A stretch of 64,000 bases of DNA from JAUVAV01 sp965371665 (GTDB lineage Bacteria; Oederibacteriota; JAAXVQ01; JAUVAV01), in the NCBI GenBank assembly GCA_965371665.1, contig CBDUZI010000001.1, forward strand, positions 1 to 64,000, read 5' to 3'. The position numbers and the translations under genes are program-made. Each line of letters begins with the position of its first letter. Position 1 is the stretch's first letter. This document shows, piece by piece, positions 62,001 through 64,000 of this stretch. The notes under the pieces were generated by a model. That model did not search any database. It saw nothing but the letters and a program-made list of their open reading frames with translations, and had not been told where the DNA came from.

Positions 62001-64000
62001 AAGCGCTGCGCCTGTCAAGGTTGTCAGTACCGGCCTTTCAACCGATCTCCTGGTAGAAAGGGTGATATCTGTCATGCGATCACGCCAAGATCGATAAGCG
62101 ATCGTTAGGGAGCCATCGTTTTGCAGCCAATAGGTTCCTACTGCTCCTCGCAATTTGGGATCCGCTCTAAACGTACGGACAACTCGCCAAATATTCCGCC
62201 TATACAGTCGGGTGGTTGCTTCATCAGCCGTAACTACCAGCAGCACCTTTTGGGCATTGCAGTCGATGCTTAACGCTGTTTCACGAATAAATTCCATGAG
62301 CTCATTGTTTAAACGCCCGGGATCATTAATCTGTATGACAACTAGCGGACGGTTCACCAGGCCAAAACTGGCTATTTGGATCGGAGAGGCCTGTTCGGCT
62401 TGCAAATTATCCCCACCAATCTGGCGGAACCGGCCGGCCCTCGCCAGCTGGTAAAGCCTATTATCATCGGCGTTTGCAGGGATCGGCTCAAAGGTCTGTG
62501 AAACCCAAGGTTTCAATGCTTCTGATTCGGCAGTCACTGCCGCTTGTACATCTGTCGGCTCTTTGGCTGCCACCATTTCGGCTTCGGGAACTCGGGTTTC
62601 AGGCACAGCAATCGGTACTGTCGCCACTGACGCAACCAGCTCGGGTACGGCTTCACCGAAGAAATCCTGAAAGATGGCGGCGGCCATGGTTTTGTATCGC
62701 ATCAAGGGATCTCGGTTTTTCAAAAACATCCTTAAATTAACATCTTCCCTGGTGCTCTCCACCGGATGCAGGAACCTTGCACCCCAAGCCAGGCGCAAAG
62801 CAAAGATGATACTTTCGCGCAGCTGATCCGGAGTGCGCTTCTGGGATTGATAACGTAAAGCCGCAGCCCGCACAAGATTTTCCCGGAAATGTTGCCGGGC
62901 TTTGGCTGAACTGCCCTGCCCTATAACGGATTGATATTGGTCGGCCAGCGCTCTGAGGTCTGCCTGCGATAAGGCAATACCGCGTTCCTGTAGTTCGGCA
63001 ACCAGCAATTGAAATCCATTGAGGTCCAGCAACCGTTCCGAAGTTATTTCCGCTTGAATTCTGCGAATCAATTTCCGGCGCAAATCTCCACCTTTAGTTT
63101 TGTCTGCCTGGGCTTGCCGGATAAACGATCGTAAAGAGGTGCTCATATGGGGAAATAGGGTACTAAGGGCCCTAACCATTCCAGAGACTTCCCACTCATA
63201 CGGATTGGCAGCCCGCGCATGCATCTCCACGATCAGGGCGGCCCGCCTTTTCAAGGCTCTGCGTAATGCTCTCCGGTTGGTAAAGCGTGCGGTAAGTTCG
63301 CCCAAGGTTTGCTGGATTGCGCCTCGAACAAAGGTATCCAGCTCAGCAGCATCATATTTCTTAACCTGTTGGATTAAAGCGCGGAATTGTTTATCCGCCG
63401 AATCCAGCGGTTGTAAATACTGGTCATTGTAAGCACGCATATCGGCATCCCGCCGGGAAATTCCCCGATGGATACGTCGAATATATTTAACCACGTTCTT
63501 ACCCAGGGGGGTGCCGACCAAATTAACCTTCGTGTCACTTTCCAGGCTCTGGACAAGTTTTTTGACGAAATCAGGTGCATAAGTCTGGAAGATATCATCA
63601 TCCATCAAACTGTAGATGAACTGGGCAAACCCGCGTAAACCCTGCCGGGCCACGCGTCCGAAAAGCTGCTCACGCGCGGTCTTGCTCGGCGGAATCTCGG
63701 CTTCGATGGCCAGCATGTCAGGCCCTACGACGTTGAAGCCCAGAGTACCGCGGGGGTTGGTAATGGTAACGACATTAGGCAGGGCCGCGATCTCACGAAT
63801 GGCTTCAAGATTTTTCTGAGTATCGGAAGAAATTTGACAAAGTGTCAGGATCCGATATTGTTCCCTAATACGCTCTTCTGCAGCCTGCCGCGCCTTGGGT
63901 TCAGTAATCTTCGCGGCTTTGGCCATCTGGACGCGTATTGCCTTTCCTTGGGCCTTAGCCTGGGCCACAATGCGGGCAACCTTTTCAGGCGAAGCGCGGG
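35073..64000 (-). CDS. Giant multidomain membrane protein (5' end outside window), SecA-like, GT2, TIM-barrel and peptidase-like modules
   Basis: One frame stays open for at least 28.9 kb, and the 5' end lies beyond position 64000; the reading continues through the window edge as ...SPEKVARIV. Numbering here counts the codon at 63968-63966 as residue 1, giving 9631 residues in view. Modules in order: SecA-like C-terminal half (1-440), membrane-anchored TIM-like module A (about 805-1135), GT2 glycosyltransferase (1772-1997), membrane bundle (2373-2560), TIM-like module B (2870-3218), coiled coil (3515-3594), membrane bundle (3855-3958), HEIGH motif (5202-5206) with a large membrane region (to 5785), helical repeats (6579-6710), GH5-like barrel (7284-7663), CBM-like sandwiches, and HEDAH (8791-8795). 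At least seven hydrophobic clusters separate the domains, so it must weave repeatedly through a membrane. Giant genes are known in Omnitrophota; function is unproved. Confidence 0.9.
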   Translation of the reverse strand, partial: RASPEKVARIVAQAKAQGKAIRVQMAKAAKITEPKARQAAEERIREQYRILTLCQISSDTQKNLEAIREIAALPNVVTITNPRGTLGFNVVGPDMLAIEAEIPPSKTAREQLFGRVARQGLRGFAQFIYSLMDDDIFQTYAPDFVKKLVQSLESDTKVNLVGTPLGKNVVKYIRRIHRGISRRDADMRAYNDQYLQPLDSADKQFRALIQQVKKYDAAELDTFVRGAIQQTLGELTARFTNRRALRRALKRRAALIVEMHARAANPYEWEVSGMVRALSTLFPHMSTSLRSFIRQAQADKTKGGDLRRKLIRRIQAEITSERLLDLNGFQLLVAELQERGIALSQADLRALADQYQSVIGQGSSAKARQHFRENLVRAAALRYQSQKRTPDQLRESIIFALRLAWGARFLHPVESTREDVNLRMFLKNRDPLMRYKTMAAAIFQDFFGEAVPELVASVATVPIAVPETRVPEAEMVAAKEPTDVQAAVTAESEALKPWVSQTFEPIPANADDNRLYQLARAGRFRQIGGDNLQAEQASPIQIASFGLVNRPLVVIQINDPGRLNNELMEFIRETALSIDCNAQKVLLVVTADEATTRLYRRNIWRVVRTFRADPKLRGAVGTYWLQNDGSLTIAYRSWRDRMTDITLSTRRSVERPVLTTLTGAALFLSGVAAFILFSGWVAGLSGTAIIVLGTLLLIRNQVQQRVGIPRLLQNDKLPQAVQNIFKSKHLTLLLPFALLSVLTLTAGAWYFGVPGNQYVSAMTQPEAAGVTEMQAAPATTQVSPDVAQPAQVLEQLKIEEAPLSELSQELMSRGHITTTGFWSMRGILLKPLMGMYIKYWQLYTGAERVEVYATPDQLQAAKELNLKVGSYHIPWQEEVLSLTDIVNTPHAEPTQANIHPYDWANYFRLTKPDVKTLEQDPQAMEDHLTRKAPTAEELALLEKAADNNITITFETTVARELFEPLEAAGISQDEYLMNQIEYAKALRDAWAGRHPDRPAPVGITFDSWHFSMDSYQEEIKAWLAEGKSQAWIRAELFERMKPVMDQCDGLICNLQTGNAMAWEFKYLPEALQRGRVLSPEGLVPDLEVIQYVAQTNPEILDHIVLEGSPRAPLFSTSRGRITLAAIQVTIVTLIAGLLSYFYKKRRATPARPEIRPTEGNSLLRDEHFKSGGLFEHLWQGTRAQKEQAVKNLEDLFTAETTPEDLRATLIAVKNKVNEKRKKADEQDTDMTWLKADEAMTMVMSSVLAAALLSPNADEFKEYLDDVFKRKQADPDLIKALGEKRLIDKSKAIKILEKEQEKNKKAEKANAEVISEINKIVREALELGSAGDVAGAQAILVHIGRKGILYEAKVIAFNKLLKLYQDNPGRQDNIDNSLENINEVIRNYEQGGLTPKLLAPLEKVRDGLQAISQVRTSEAASPSLSQDIEQTRVKLMERAEAVAMQGAFLPYLVLTPEEYQRQSSDQIKLFKQSGQKVIRLSANDMQEIDWTMFRYILKLAEAKVDMRNTRIPEGKDRLLLGVAISFYREQNRIFPNLSEDPVLGHPNGEDFLRVKVRQIDDNAAWNERVDWKVLLMDGTNHPYNDGTKSWQASKDILEEVTPIEQIEESITKKGKDKDRKSNHLVIKVKSNPTEEEIKELRLAAKVGLEKLRKAEMEKIEKDEEEARKNHEDLSKKRKALNAWDENTVLAAGIIGILLIIAGVVMTFFFPAALILGSWTGIGLAGLGGLIFSLPAILKKLNLLVPKQDPNLEKKVEDAKKDAEEAKEKLDKAEKEGVEKLDVMTITIVEEGVAYSSDPDKKAGHLGPRILFTTDDDASARLAQNVIESDFEHRADQIRVEYYFDRKGLKFARQEKKGGALYEAYKIMVEEDEVDIAGYIDADVSTNAGLFGKLTEPLTNPENADVGLVYGSRVGPESVVFAKPLARHILSLGFNLMVRAIVPLGGVPDTQAGFKAFRPEVVKKALELASSVKMEFETELITLALMSGHKVMGKDIPWIESEAETRVGGREPGEFLLAAIKQRLFHVTGHDVTQYPGTLFDKPNRWKWFSFLEIFAGMILSKDYPDLREEYKTLIGPVLSEEKAKAWAEKELKKQEELYEDEKPKEVKIDKFEEQLRQKIQAAGFKGEEAENLLNVALKLDRSKPEIFEANLNVLMTAKKTEKAKPVQRDTQSIQAKNQHMLQTLAETLGSQAEEKEREEIHRLDQEIIDLAGAQTLDADQEKRLQALRVSLAAAKSPRALLFAIGAAAYLWPRQEPDEVISKLKNGLLETVLRHSDYGAIKQLVEKHFVLTGQAGQGNLNLCPNPYQPAEFSEGSTLTLGTAKGINPGRKNTPLNKLLELIIQKSSTPLRSEQIDALGKNLGQTVISLLQGKDTPAFKSSKIRSALENKVLASLGAIALGLGLLFFGTQIMLGSAVALTALVMGYFIVYGITRNKFLGIASFLGSSAFAAYVVFWSGLIETIMGFELVHLLWWLGAILFIELFGVRAKKLAEILRLFKLEGKIGMAGKAAGGGLIIAGMGLGFWVYTRFLGLDAVANLAETLSGLGILSISVINPLLAILVPPILLYGIKIYFALQGDKETRSDISQWSGTKRFMINSEALSQPNGELIIAKANQWLADKGYAAGIVLASHLDPQKLGASAGLISPQDLAALSGDEVILPAVRLSSQGFGMGGVRLTKATGAFNPEAEILLPSSQTEANREEQIATLVREIKEIIAEAGRKRIAVVPVVAIMLSEEMAPREEMHYIYALQDQLQAAGHNFEIRLGEDVEALEIRTEIQAADYPAEKLGYISLDSPEIKARLYRPQNVEGFSQEVLAFFDELKYPEAGAEIRETRSVEAEISVEKKPEDRMYTPEKFVRNAAIASTIINLPEFIPGISKIMKIRWLSNLIILLTMIAYSVYITLFMGSKKYELYTTREQIKAAKCLRLKVAAYHVAFGDKTADIAPILEERHPEPVDVVFHPYEWEKYIGLYMAKHNLLDRRSAEMNLVTLAARNHINLVIEMVIAKEEAWKYNLRDDATGHILASRGEQRLTAVIDKVKSLRTEWQKENRGQTCPLMLGFNPYHVSELYFAEIETWKAEGKTPAEVQAELSARINRFYDQAVEDTRTLVGRIHISNHPLKLQSLSEFLIHGLSGFDKAGIIDNDAFLTYANQKHPGIWKNATFEFNSFYPLTKLSLPMKSILIGTTAGLAVSLVMLLQVFSLPLAIIAGVVIALAGILVLIKAGSLLFYIFKNGERKAIKEKTRQMTGAKDSQTQARQQAYQEMVEYIKGIKEDNTENRQAKLAELLSSPSPRDSEQQYKLDMICKMLSTETRLSVLSKILLDIQFAELSWVRSAGYEGAVLERLLASMAENPVYQQHLANLELETITSLQILQRKLAPVIEQVVQVKASPESGFPEVSSGRELLNACLAHDTPFVMTGDDGKTRTYYITEIHENYALGVDAHTGSIDRIVVSARPLSSRLARKLQRYFTRSRTPGLAQLKYYAGSAKARIPTGRIFPARSSQDVKVSDVGFLIMKEPFGMSAEDYLAPDLGELQTVKQKIAELEAQKDGLLECKDSLNHQYQQLQHARHKQDRLIQELEALRQENVQTKDNLQRRRELPGLITQARDVVDLEARALVTTMQAASLNPSISLEQHLFELGQQIRTAYDRLGEVYVEHDRLKKAYFNRIIGLAKKFQTAINVFDIHGLNYHGTEDFSGVMIDAEGNVHITDYYQAELKSSPDYGFFTKIRTILFDLQPTQRNKTNILTQADFMEHLITNANDQPVLGYDAQSYNDFLQEQIVIAKQQEAEAQQAMEQAEVAIAAGRQPPEAVEQARLCAEEASRTIEMLREQYFYSEFNYNLRKYENMIEKSRRSSVAVEHYQAARSFGNLGFLGKTFFVFGVALGVMGLAGIALAAMTATPALMVVLAVFFIALVGFYLTARIPGKSGTTVACALVMLPAIVVFSIIAPTLMLVAAVGLALILATVAYQETVLARDQGDLDYLGQRAKIGDQHEFRAEDEQIHRQGRHRFYGTMGQMAHELNVMWHDIDTMIQDQAILNQEITEEELREAITQVRRRLGKKPGEKIVLTVSTTMGPGIGIYQRNDLPRAVRSIDQILIHMPEYGLASEAAGLSDNLIVQGRILPDRIGQKLAALQTLRQDPSQIELLKILYEIQQWKGDIRADLVAEEVRQDISRERRQASRLPLDAMGPGYREEDEGLRALVDQIKSRGRDDILLEKWMQPSEIAKLHEIFKKVRDGQTFTPEKIQKLQAVWELLQNLNLSDPESMEDLIYLLRVSERIPEAQHDITLVAERLRVRDTYVAKNMRSQMQQLGDDIEVIYQALKAHVEAGVPIAFTDQRVQGLYYELASQGYISNLTDHTNRTYALKCLTYLQTVCNSVAELGRIDANGFELSDMVGTVKGLMTSEAEVKSGLASKLGTGVVATLSSFVDDEAKVIPGMRLEDNPDGQLIDVGGEMGRLGKSGGVSEYMQNTIIPLANAAGPDVELRLLVNYGHWRYPGVIRLHSLCPECRNEFGVVTSAALEHDNVSLIQTWDEMGGLYNFARNLTESWKPGSDAEMINMLFTSQGDKSPMGAVVGHVSRLFNSLVIGTPHIGAPYHHVIERVDLQATQVKAGTKEELGTWGLSQLIYLYLNKLIFLQPEYARAIADYNPWFNFQGRTGAVTHHLLDMAEVTPPVDFTRVPIEKWIFFTFGKLGSYKFTDIYYPAMVRIIERKRGELRAQLRPEVEARLTAEERLNELEAELKRAVEEALPGVIPKIHFTGGDHPSPMFAGDKYAGEAYAKYIMGLLYGSILHTGWVEEEDLAKYQGVIEGQGPIHIMSHTFGTGRPGPLANFAGAPPMALRSIPDIYRVHLAEGLRFFFLGGYEAIMREDVAKMRMNGMKLFAWHLNRTFFAGKAVEITAEQLFQLFKRRFYLEKGTTIDLVKIADEIRELAQTSRGKLEIKKIAIKINQELGGRITFLGTDVVESDSEAMQANKYTTDLLKFIDAITSDQAREAMMGDFLEALYPFAQDKVPPRETSPPETMAPGEGQVDTPIRVSTRMIIAGITGLALLAGGMVTMLMGGAAILAGSIMGLGLLIVLGVLGRYLGLKQAVEVPVEMAVSEPSRNELKDLIPPNILKIAQEFENYYAFFETEAGKRALTETALLNRALQSRQGTPSRVMRNMMLQVAETLQRELPWYQRWAQWVWKVNPIGRILADIGLDPHGFVRITVHEIGHVVKQLALVLPITLPKRIYEEIVSPFVRIIRPIIVNFLIWIKDNIVIKIVNRVKAAIRFVKNLLFLILRIEFVQRMIRFVKTAITKISDGLKWVKKKILDILRRVKDILIKLKDRLIELWERYYQPLWQCVKQQILIPVKAAIVVSGKYGADYFIRFKMPISGMFFANVLVFAFFTGISDFLGQNITNLAKVGVEYNVWQTILTVNLIIILAPLSAYILEVLIERVFRHSSLKSLSQMAYGVIPTLMYQVAVLFMVPGLGIITAIPFSEALLRMLETTLVGAGISWVFNQRVVQKMPERLKIPVLLTKDLFVAIIRAIVLMLPVPISIWVWRNIVVPYVPAPIVEIILNIIDWIITAFISTYQNVITVLSADPMSIVYTVPTIILLAVLFKYFNYFGLKQLLRSRWKVVAMAAVVMIILSIIFNLSLIVPVIALFLLLLVLEKLVGEIRGSIRNLRQYVQHLRQMPLNWATWKVAGDITKGLFKFSYFFLFGFVLTVVLFGAIHFAFLDILAALMISILAALGLVAAEKTGVMGKSTARVFGKIIFSLTLVFCIIAFLMGNFIAPLLFAVSAGVLVSMIAGLFWIFRDKQKLRAILPERPDFWRASKEKARNQKLPEEASWRSKAAWRLMWFFTPVILSVLTWLGQSPRLSGYLYSEGLAMLTPEMRIGPLRIPSLQQGLDYLIYYTGPDSRKPATDFASSGSTTSEVGKPQAAARKAEERQTGGFPGALKTIFTPVTQQEGEIPAYIDSHLLSQSTKEVLYRSANQVRAEPFPTMVMPLTSATAEITGDVVMLAQDATDPTRFTATQQGVENHYAFESLADQPAAGISWIVSGEQIQATRFLRYNSTGNYMGRQGYLDIILTVKTTTKDEVTVKVRPWFIHGYSQVDLLMVIEKAEIPIEDVVETRISLTTHPSPEDSCGTLEDVRLESEQTEVWKMEHLDLSDYQSIRAFCQDMGISFTFFIRTVRDINYGYDPNNPNVSELARYNWYLRIQNEIARFLKPSQVNAKNVQNVIQDEQWIVAELERKTRLRWAAFEADGWDERYYWNYIVPDEAVFRPDNFEQEYREFMVAEAGGFEFAISASGNPLVGPTVTGFTEQSRVFDFCGIPAVERSLPKNGIELEDFLSLMGFSPAGFDNLLTEQWAFPDEADRLLVQLNALQKEGRFDVRDIIALRRFQAGTISPQEKMRLLQAHGLWEPYRNDILARYSARELESRVTQYLWQIFNFYPGDRLQHELKSTFMPELKRTNIGRGVERSDQKVAMRAILLELNHLVEQNGYDPLTYAEFERLLREDSGMNGETLLPWPKYFFSKYWTPEILYRYVWTRHPAYLLERQDVRLLPFHEMEFVNDNIDVLWDVLQDTPFEEVLNDLEAGGVLENYDIDINEACALLDNQQNFYAARGRAKDLLLVIYLHHNGILRDYGFEGLKDVLELIFDVEAMWSQGVIYEENFELVLQRLIDEGRLKEYGINSLEDAHVVLDGMIHARQLWYGPEAHFIRPEPVAGGQSPLADVKVGLGRFESGEYENIATEGSNIFLRSLEWMVDRFQPLKGIHRPLPIQHSELFVAYEPNQLTIENFFGMVDAHAEKTREALRWRKITIPGFPNLSVVPASALNYFLASTDLIRHEERMGINFWKKNPALSDEALLAGFDPFLSLNPDLATEWTNIEGWDRLRAASYLQTLFFRNRIGEDETLDNSIAMNIMRAYQQGLNVDYTERPAPEILPYDPGVPDNLDSGRLSVPLAGDRYDVSVKGVRVWEWEPYGLKFSADSEGLTLIGTSPRHSRGYVSRKMVLPEGYNIIAIQVDQLSPNAQLYFKLDPSEEQFGNDVEMRAWRADYETALERFMQGAETEEKIAEAKILATEEADRLAISRIETRGQAMSRKSMLGVPKPLATWDIPAPSTYYIVLSPEKLAKMGGAIRFDMGITGQWQESPLQIERDPESSRKTLPTGGVSPVAGMGAHIRGIETLRPDQCPPEIQAMLDSKGNSMDWGSRLGFVYPEAGIDIGSWRSEFSMPSNRQGLYVGVDYREVEDREGNYWLQVTGTGQLQAIFDYEVPSLQTIEMGGRGAYQVRGAPAMGYGQITDDQGNVVKLWGFNLDTSQPGWWENATPESLGQLVQGLRDKNANSVIMQIPYTEFGGPNVNISYLDKLENFIQLAQDANIMVVVSLFENYQDFGGDIESSSVFREGDLDVEGLKYILKGESKADIILLAELDMGIEELPTLTEKQAVEAFNAVLKMPDLYTKVDADKLKLSPAVEQLLTKAKEAAASQKILAEEDIISLNRALLHTIYPDEIAKSYKENKNYVRTIVERLHSYPNIVYSLSDRPDVLLRNTPETDWQRINLRQDLIKWYDRMIPFLKEIDGDKHLLILQLDYADAFHNILFRPLTLAQVDGISIQVQDMHQPVGPQIERIKNMLHEYNLNCFLMLGNFPAEAGDDYVRQIGRAVFTEHDISGGFGSFEAGQVSQSPEVEAAGFGEIGQENTAALSDPAGADRVMHVYADKSDIEPHKIIDDYYTSVKLQEAHLQDARVDWNEEGGLLVRGANTSGANRASVRMPEPIRVDLDSENVWLNMEISDITRTYYVAIHHPSLPDGYVYAAFNSQSNQERINLADLLREWGLSGNQSFEVSLGVVDQFSETENRSARAWFDFYIIRVPALVMEKIKPGQLPRPKVNIPINPEDWFTSTRVEGGELITTTQIEEYGFASRRLRLRELPKFLIARVHSRTPSANSNIIIEVSRDMANRAGEPETWVRLTPAYAPGVMVYNLDTPEVRKLLLKDVETDEYYEFVVKTIVSSDLEGITAQGETLSERLEAVYEWEGEIPANIALQETGSTPNLVIGAQTQDMRRRIIKIEAGAEGVPEAFPGPGELQLGQEIVPLHPSGYPDLNMLLDTNSLRGLGTVNTRYLVVGAEFPIITSIPSVSLGRMADTIQYNQRFKGTPSEVRYDAATLGFERGMNSMTPLIDILINNEQYGLDRVISGNAGYNRLLVATGWKQIGVLPGLDFLRGGMTVWEKPTRSTLLDSVNPDARALQNYPVQAEDRALQQALIREFLRDLSGSQEVPKQLQIIANFSRMWYNTWGLQLGTVFFLSLMVALAKTKRFNNFLYRVSRSSKLSVFAAFVIWSGIHVTSRSWNYIWDLATYKNQQVYPPQLSQFLGDSPFHFGKTGYYHPLSGKTNALFENLLYALNLRGEDGQRVYVEQGGKETITLDNVGRLAGALNHVLGRDYTLEEYNQIAQNMGYRDFENFVNTLNLRFDQLAFFLASYGDQLLTQPFPGTQTLPEFLGQQTLDARDWRNWVNVLNQELHQYRGGGYFCYEFSEGDFRRILAKAGYRIEDIGNVNELQTYGQLYDLVDSYAGVYLYSTNHLPELDLPAINEYTYDELSPTDQKDLNFYAQYFGFADTADFLRGLPPTEEILEYLEHWRQVLPREGVQLVSSIGSLAAAALAALGAMGAYATLVFGYASLVGLTGLGLGLGAAGFILGGLGVVLMPAIAGFFLLQSARIWWSGRRAADGRPRGDVQQTVIAQFVKNPNVVDMAVLPLEQRAGFSATDLNKITFYDPGSGKIIANLVRLSYLTPAEQRSIFEHEDAHRCDHQARRKKGLEPRTRMAAELLAYWSQVCSIHKLTIQLLLEQASRLSEKQQDAVLTGRREAHPTGDTAGPSTLVRKLQRLHQILPAGEDMNLPYRGIRFWPLRLLRYGLTSALFFNDSSQAGNLNLRAPLGALTGLLMPVLALLQAATLIFLNPRTAEPVVVDDNNPLLNRMKRLLLIPDAAAARKFKIQQVLFRPLSALQANGFSRLVHGQALGAYLEYGDLDSKGAQRPTIYVPDRLLQALSQQVPELDNSLRSRLDRLVYRINAFLFAVIAGYQAERYYAKTRLDPLAMAMGFGVGTRELDEEQPEQGSDSLKIGTPALTWIKKQTGKPVALGVHSIIRLAEIWLTAAQNLTEAQQDLSLTQIREQLQTALQEGAEPNLETLLKVMESVEGVEEGGQAARLRDLARESRSLASELQAMVFNDLLSLLIQSQAELPVGDPERELAQPDEDVKAQKVYLMTMPASYKNLQNRVQQALYDLKKKSCQDTGVSKRLQFLNKLLTAAWSAADGTPVAAGTLVPLDSEIGPVLLAEAERAESVRLARLKNQNDKIWDIGEELIKKRFIRAVATGQVSTHEFEVGDVKIVMSAQMVFKLSSPLNTKITPAMVAADKLPVGVKARVFDGQVEEAIPALPVRSTLGLQAMRLAAFILPLGIAQPVLKNMRSQNPMGYIDVVLNQVGVNSTLADLLRNPESALGQAYLRFSLNPSTQNTQRFVKAMIRMLKAQRVEIRRLRTRGHIAEARALIKDHERSVATFSELCRSMASLEAQSLAAWDSTPRGVKHKDILVPGLLLQPGNSGALGAFRDILNLLPVSIDRDAFEKYRRRIFRSTAMAA
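37480..38060 (-). other. Giant protein domain: membrane hairpins and M48/M56-like HEDAH motif
   Basis: A Gly/Ala-rich membrane segment (8638-8713) precedes LTPAEQRSIFEHEDAHRCDH, with HEDAH at 8791-8795. This matches the LxxxEQxxxxxHExxH lead-in of M48/M56 peptidases. MAAELLAYW about 25-30 residues later could give the third zinc-ligand glutamate. The final 830 residues are mostly helical, with no recognised domain. Confidence 0.55.
39960..40850 (-). other. Giant protein domains: two CBM-like beta sandwiches
   Basis: Residues about 7707-7860 (VDWNEEGGLLVRGANTSGAN, NVWLNMEISDITRTYYVAI, FDFYIIRVP) and 7877-8003 (GFASRRLRLRELPKFLIARV, APGVMVYNLDTPEVRKLL) have alternating strands and edge patterns like those in the WRDN-module proteins. 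A similar sandwich lies at about 6950-7023 (42900-43120). No known CBM family was recognised. Confidence 0.5.
40970..42150 (-). other. Giant protein domain: GH5-like TIM barrel lacking both catalytic glutamates
   Basis: VVKLWGFNLDTSQPGWW, NANSVIMQIPYTEFGGP, LDKLENFIQLAQDANIMVVV, YPNIVYSLSDRPDVLL and NCFLMLGNFPAEAGDDYV follow the strand order of GH5/cellulase barrels. The acid/base position (NEP in active enzymes) reads DRP near 7526, and the strand-7 nucleophile position reads GN near 7630. It is probably a glycan-binding pseudo-enzyme. About 110 residues of helical insert lie after strand 3. Confidence 0.6.
43840..44236 (-). other. Giant protein region: three tandem helical repeats of about 45 residues
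   Basis: GGVLENYDIDINEACALLD (from 6579), NGILRDYGFEGLKDVLELI (from 6621) and EGRLKEYGINSLEDAHVVLD (from 6666) follow a G-x-L-x-x-Y-x(4)-L-x-D/E pattern with spacing of 42-45. They are probably helix-turn-helix repeats used for binding or spacing. Confidence 0.55.
46610..48410 (-). other. Giant protein domain: HEIGH motif, basic amphipathic helices and large membrane bundle
   Basis: VHEIGHVV (HEIGH at 5202-5206) matches the HExxH zinc-peptidase motif and the HEIGH form seen in site-2 proteases. About 120 residues of basic amphipathic helix follow (5225-5345; for example KNLLFLILRIEFVQRMIRF). Some twelve or more hydrophobic segments come next (5357-5785). A third zinc ligand was not identified, so peptidase activity is uncertain. 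Confidence 0.5.
49280..50750 (-). other. Giant protein domain: unassigned region with conserved-looking motifs
   Basis: Residues about 4410-4900 are rich in Gly, His and aromatic residues in short motifs (GGEMGRLGKSGGVSEYM, LVNYGHWRYPGVIRLHSLC, VIGTPHIGAPYHHVIERV, HFTGGDHPSPMFAGDKY, HIMSHTFGTGRPGP). This looks like an enzyme core rather than a structural repeat. The first motif faintly recalls the N-terminus of GT-B glycosyltransferases, but I cannot assign it. Confidence 0.4.
52815..53430 (-). other. Giant protein domain: long coiled coil followed by kinase-loop-like sequence
   Basis: Residues about 3515-3594 are rich in Q, E, L and K heptads (ELQTVKQKIAELEAQKDGLL). About 90 residues later, FDIHGLNYHG and VMIDAEGNVHITDYY resemble the catalytic and metal-binding loops of kinase-like folds (HGDLxxxN and IDxEGNVxxIDF). 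The similarity is short and key residues are altered, so a kinase is only a suggestion. Confidence 0.35.
54310..55360 (-). other. Giant protein domain: TIM-barrel-like module B, paralogue of module A
   Basis: KKYELYTTREQIKAAKCLRL, VAAYHVAFGDKTADI, VFHPYEWEKYIGL, HINLVIEMVIAKEE and LMLGFNPYHVSELYFAEI align with the module A blocks in order and spacing. It is flanked by membrane helices on both sides (LIILLTMIAYSVYITLFMG before, SILIGTTAGLAVSLVMLLQ after). Confidence 0.65.
56280..56860 (-). other. Giant protein domain: multi-helix membrane bundle
   Basis: Residues about 2373-2560 contain some six to eight hydrophobic segments (for example LGAIALGLGLLFFGTQIML, LVHLLWWLGAILFIELFG and LLAILVPPILLYGIKIYF). 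A soluble domain with KRIAVVPVVAIMLSEEMAPR follows before module B. Confidence 0.7.
57960..58660 (-). other. Giant protein domain: GT2 glycosyltransferase (polyprenyl-phosphate glycosyltransferase-like)
   Basis: ILFTTDDDASA, GALYEAYKIM, AGYIDADVST with the metal-binding DAD at 1869-1871, VYGSRVGPESV, VPDTQAGFKAFRPEVV, FETELITLALMSG and IPWIESEAETRVGG follow the order of GT2 enzymes such as dolichyl-phosphate mannose synthase. The N-terminal Rossmann part is shorter than usual and starts with VMTITIVEEG. A pair of membrane helices (about 1672-1727) precedes it. Confidence 0.8.
60560..61560 (-). other. Giant protein domain: TIM-barrel-like module A with C-terminal membrane helix
   Basis: RVEVYATPDQLQAAKELNLK, VGSYHIPWQEEVL, IHPYDWANYFRL, NNITITFETTVARELFEP and VGITFDSWHFSMDSYQEE suggest an alpha/beta barrel like sugar-isomerase or endonuclease-IV folds. 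A hydrophobic helix (AAIQVTIVTLIAGLLSYFY) follows. The same order occurs in module B (54310-55360). Predicted active residues are not obvious. Confidence 0.6.
62640..64000 (-). other. Giant protein domain: SecA-like C-terminal half (motor domain 2, helical scaffold/wing)
   Basis: VVTITNPRGTLGF (67-79) aligns with SecA's motif V region, and QLFGRVARQGLRGFAQF (101-117) with SecA's QLRGRSGRQGDPG motif VI, keeping GRxxRQG. YSLMDDDIF (119-127) matches SecA's YLSLEDDL. VNLRMFLKNRDPLMRYKTM (about 408-426) matches SecA's LRGYAQKDPLxEYK in the scaffold helix. The ATP-binding N-terminal half would be outside the window. The motif V glycine-arginine pattern is altered, so activity is uncertain. Confidence 0.8.

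Noticed and set aside
63966..63968. GTG as the start of the giant gene
   Set aside because: The frame stays open to the window edge and the residues before it continue the SecA-like alignment, so the true start is outside.
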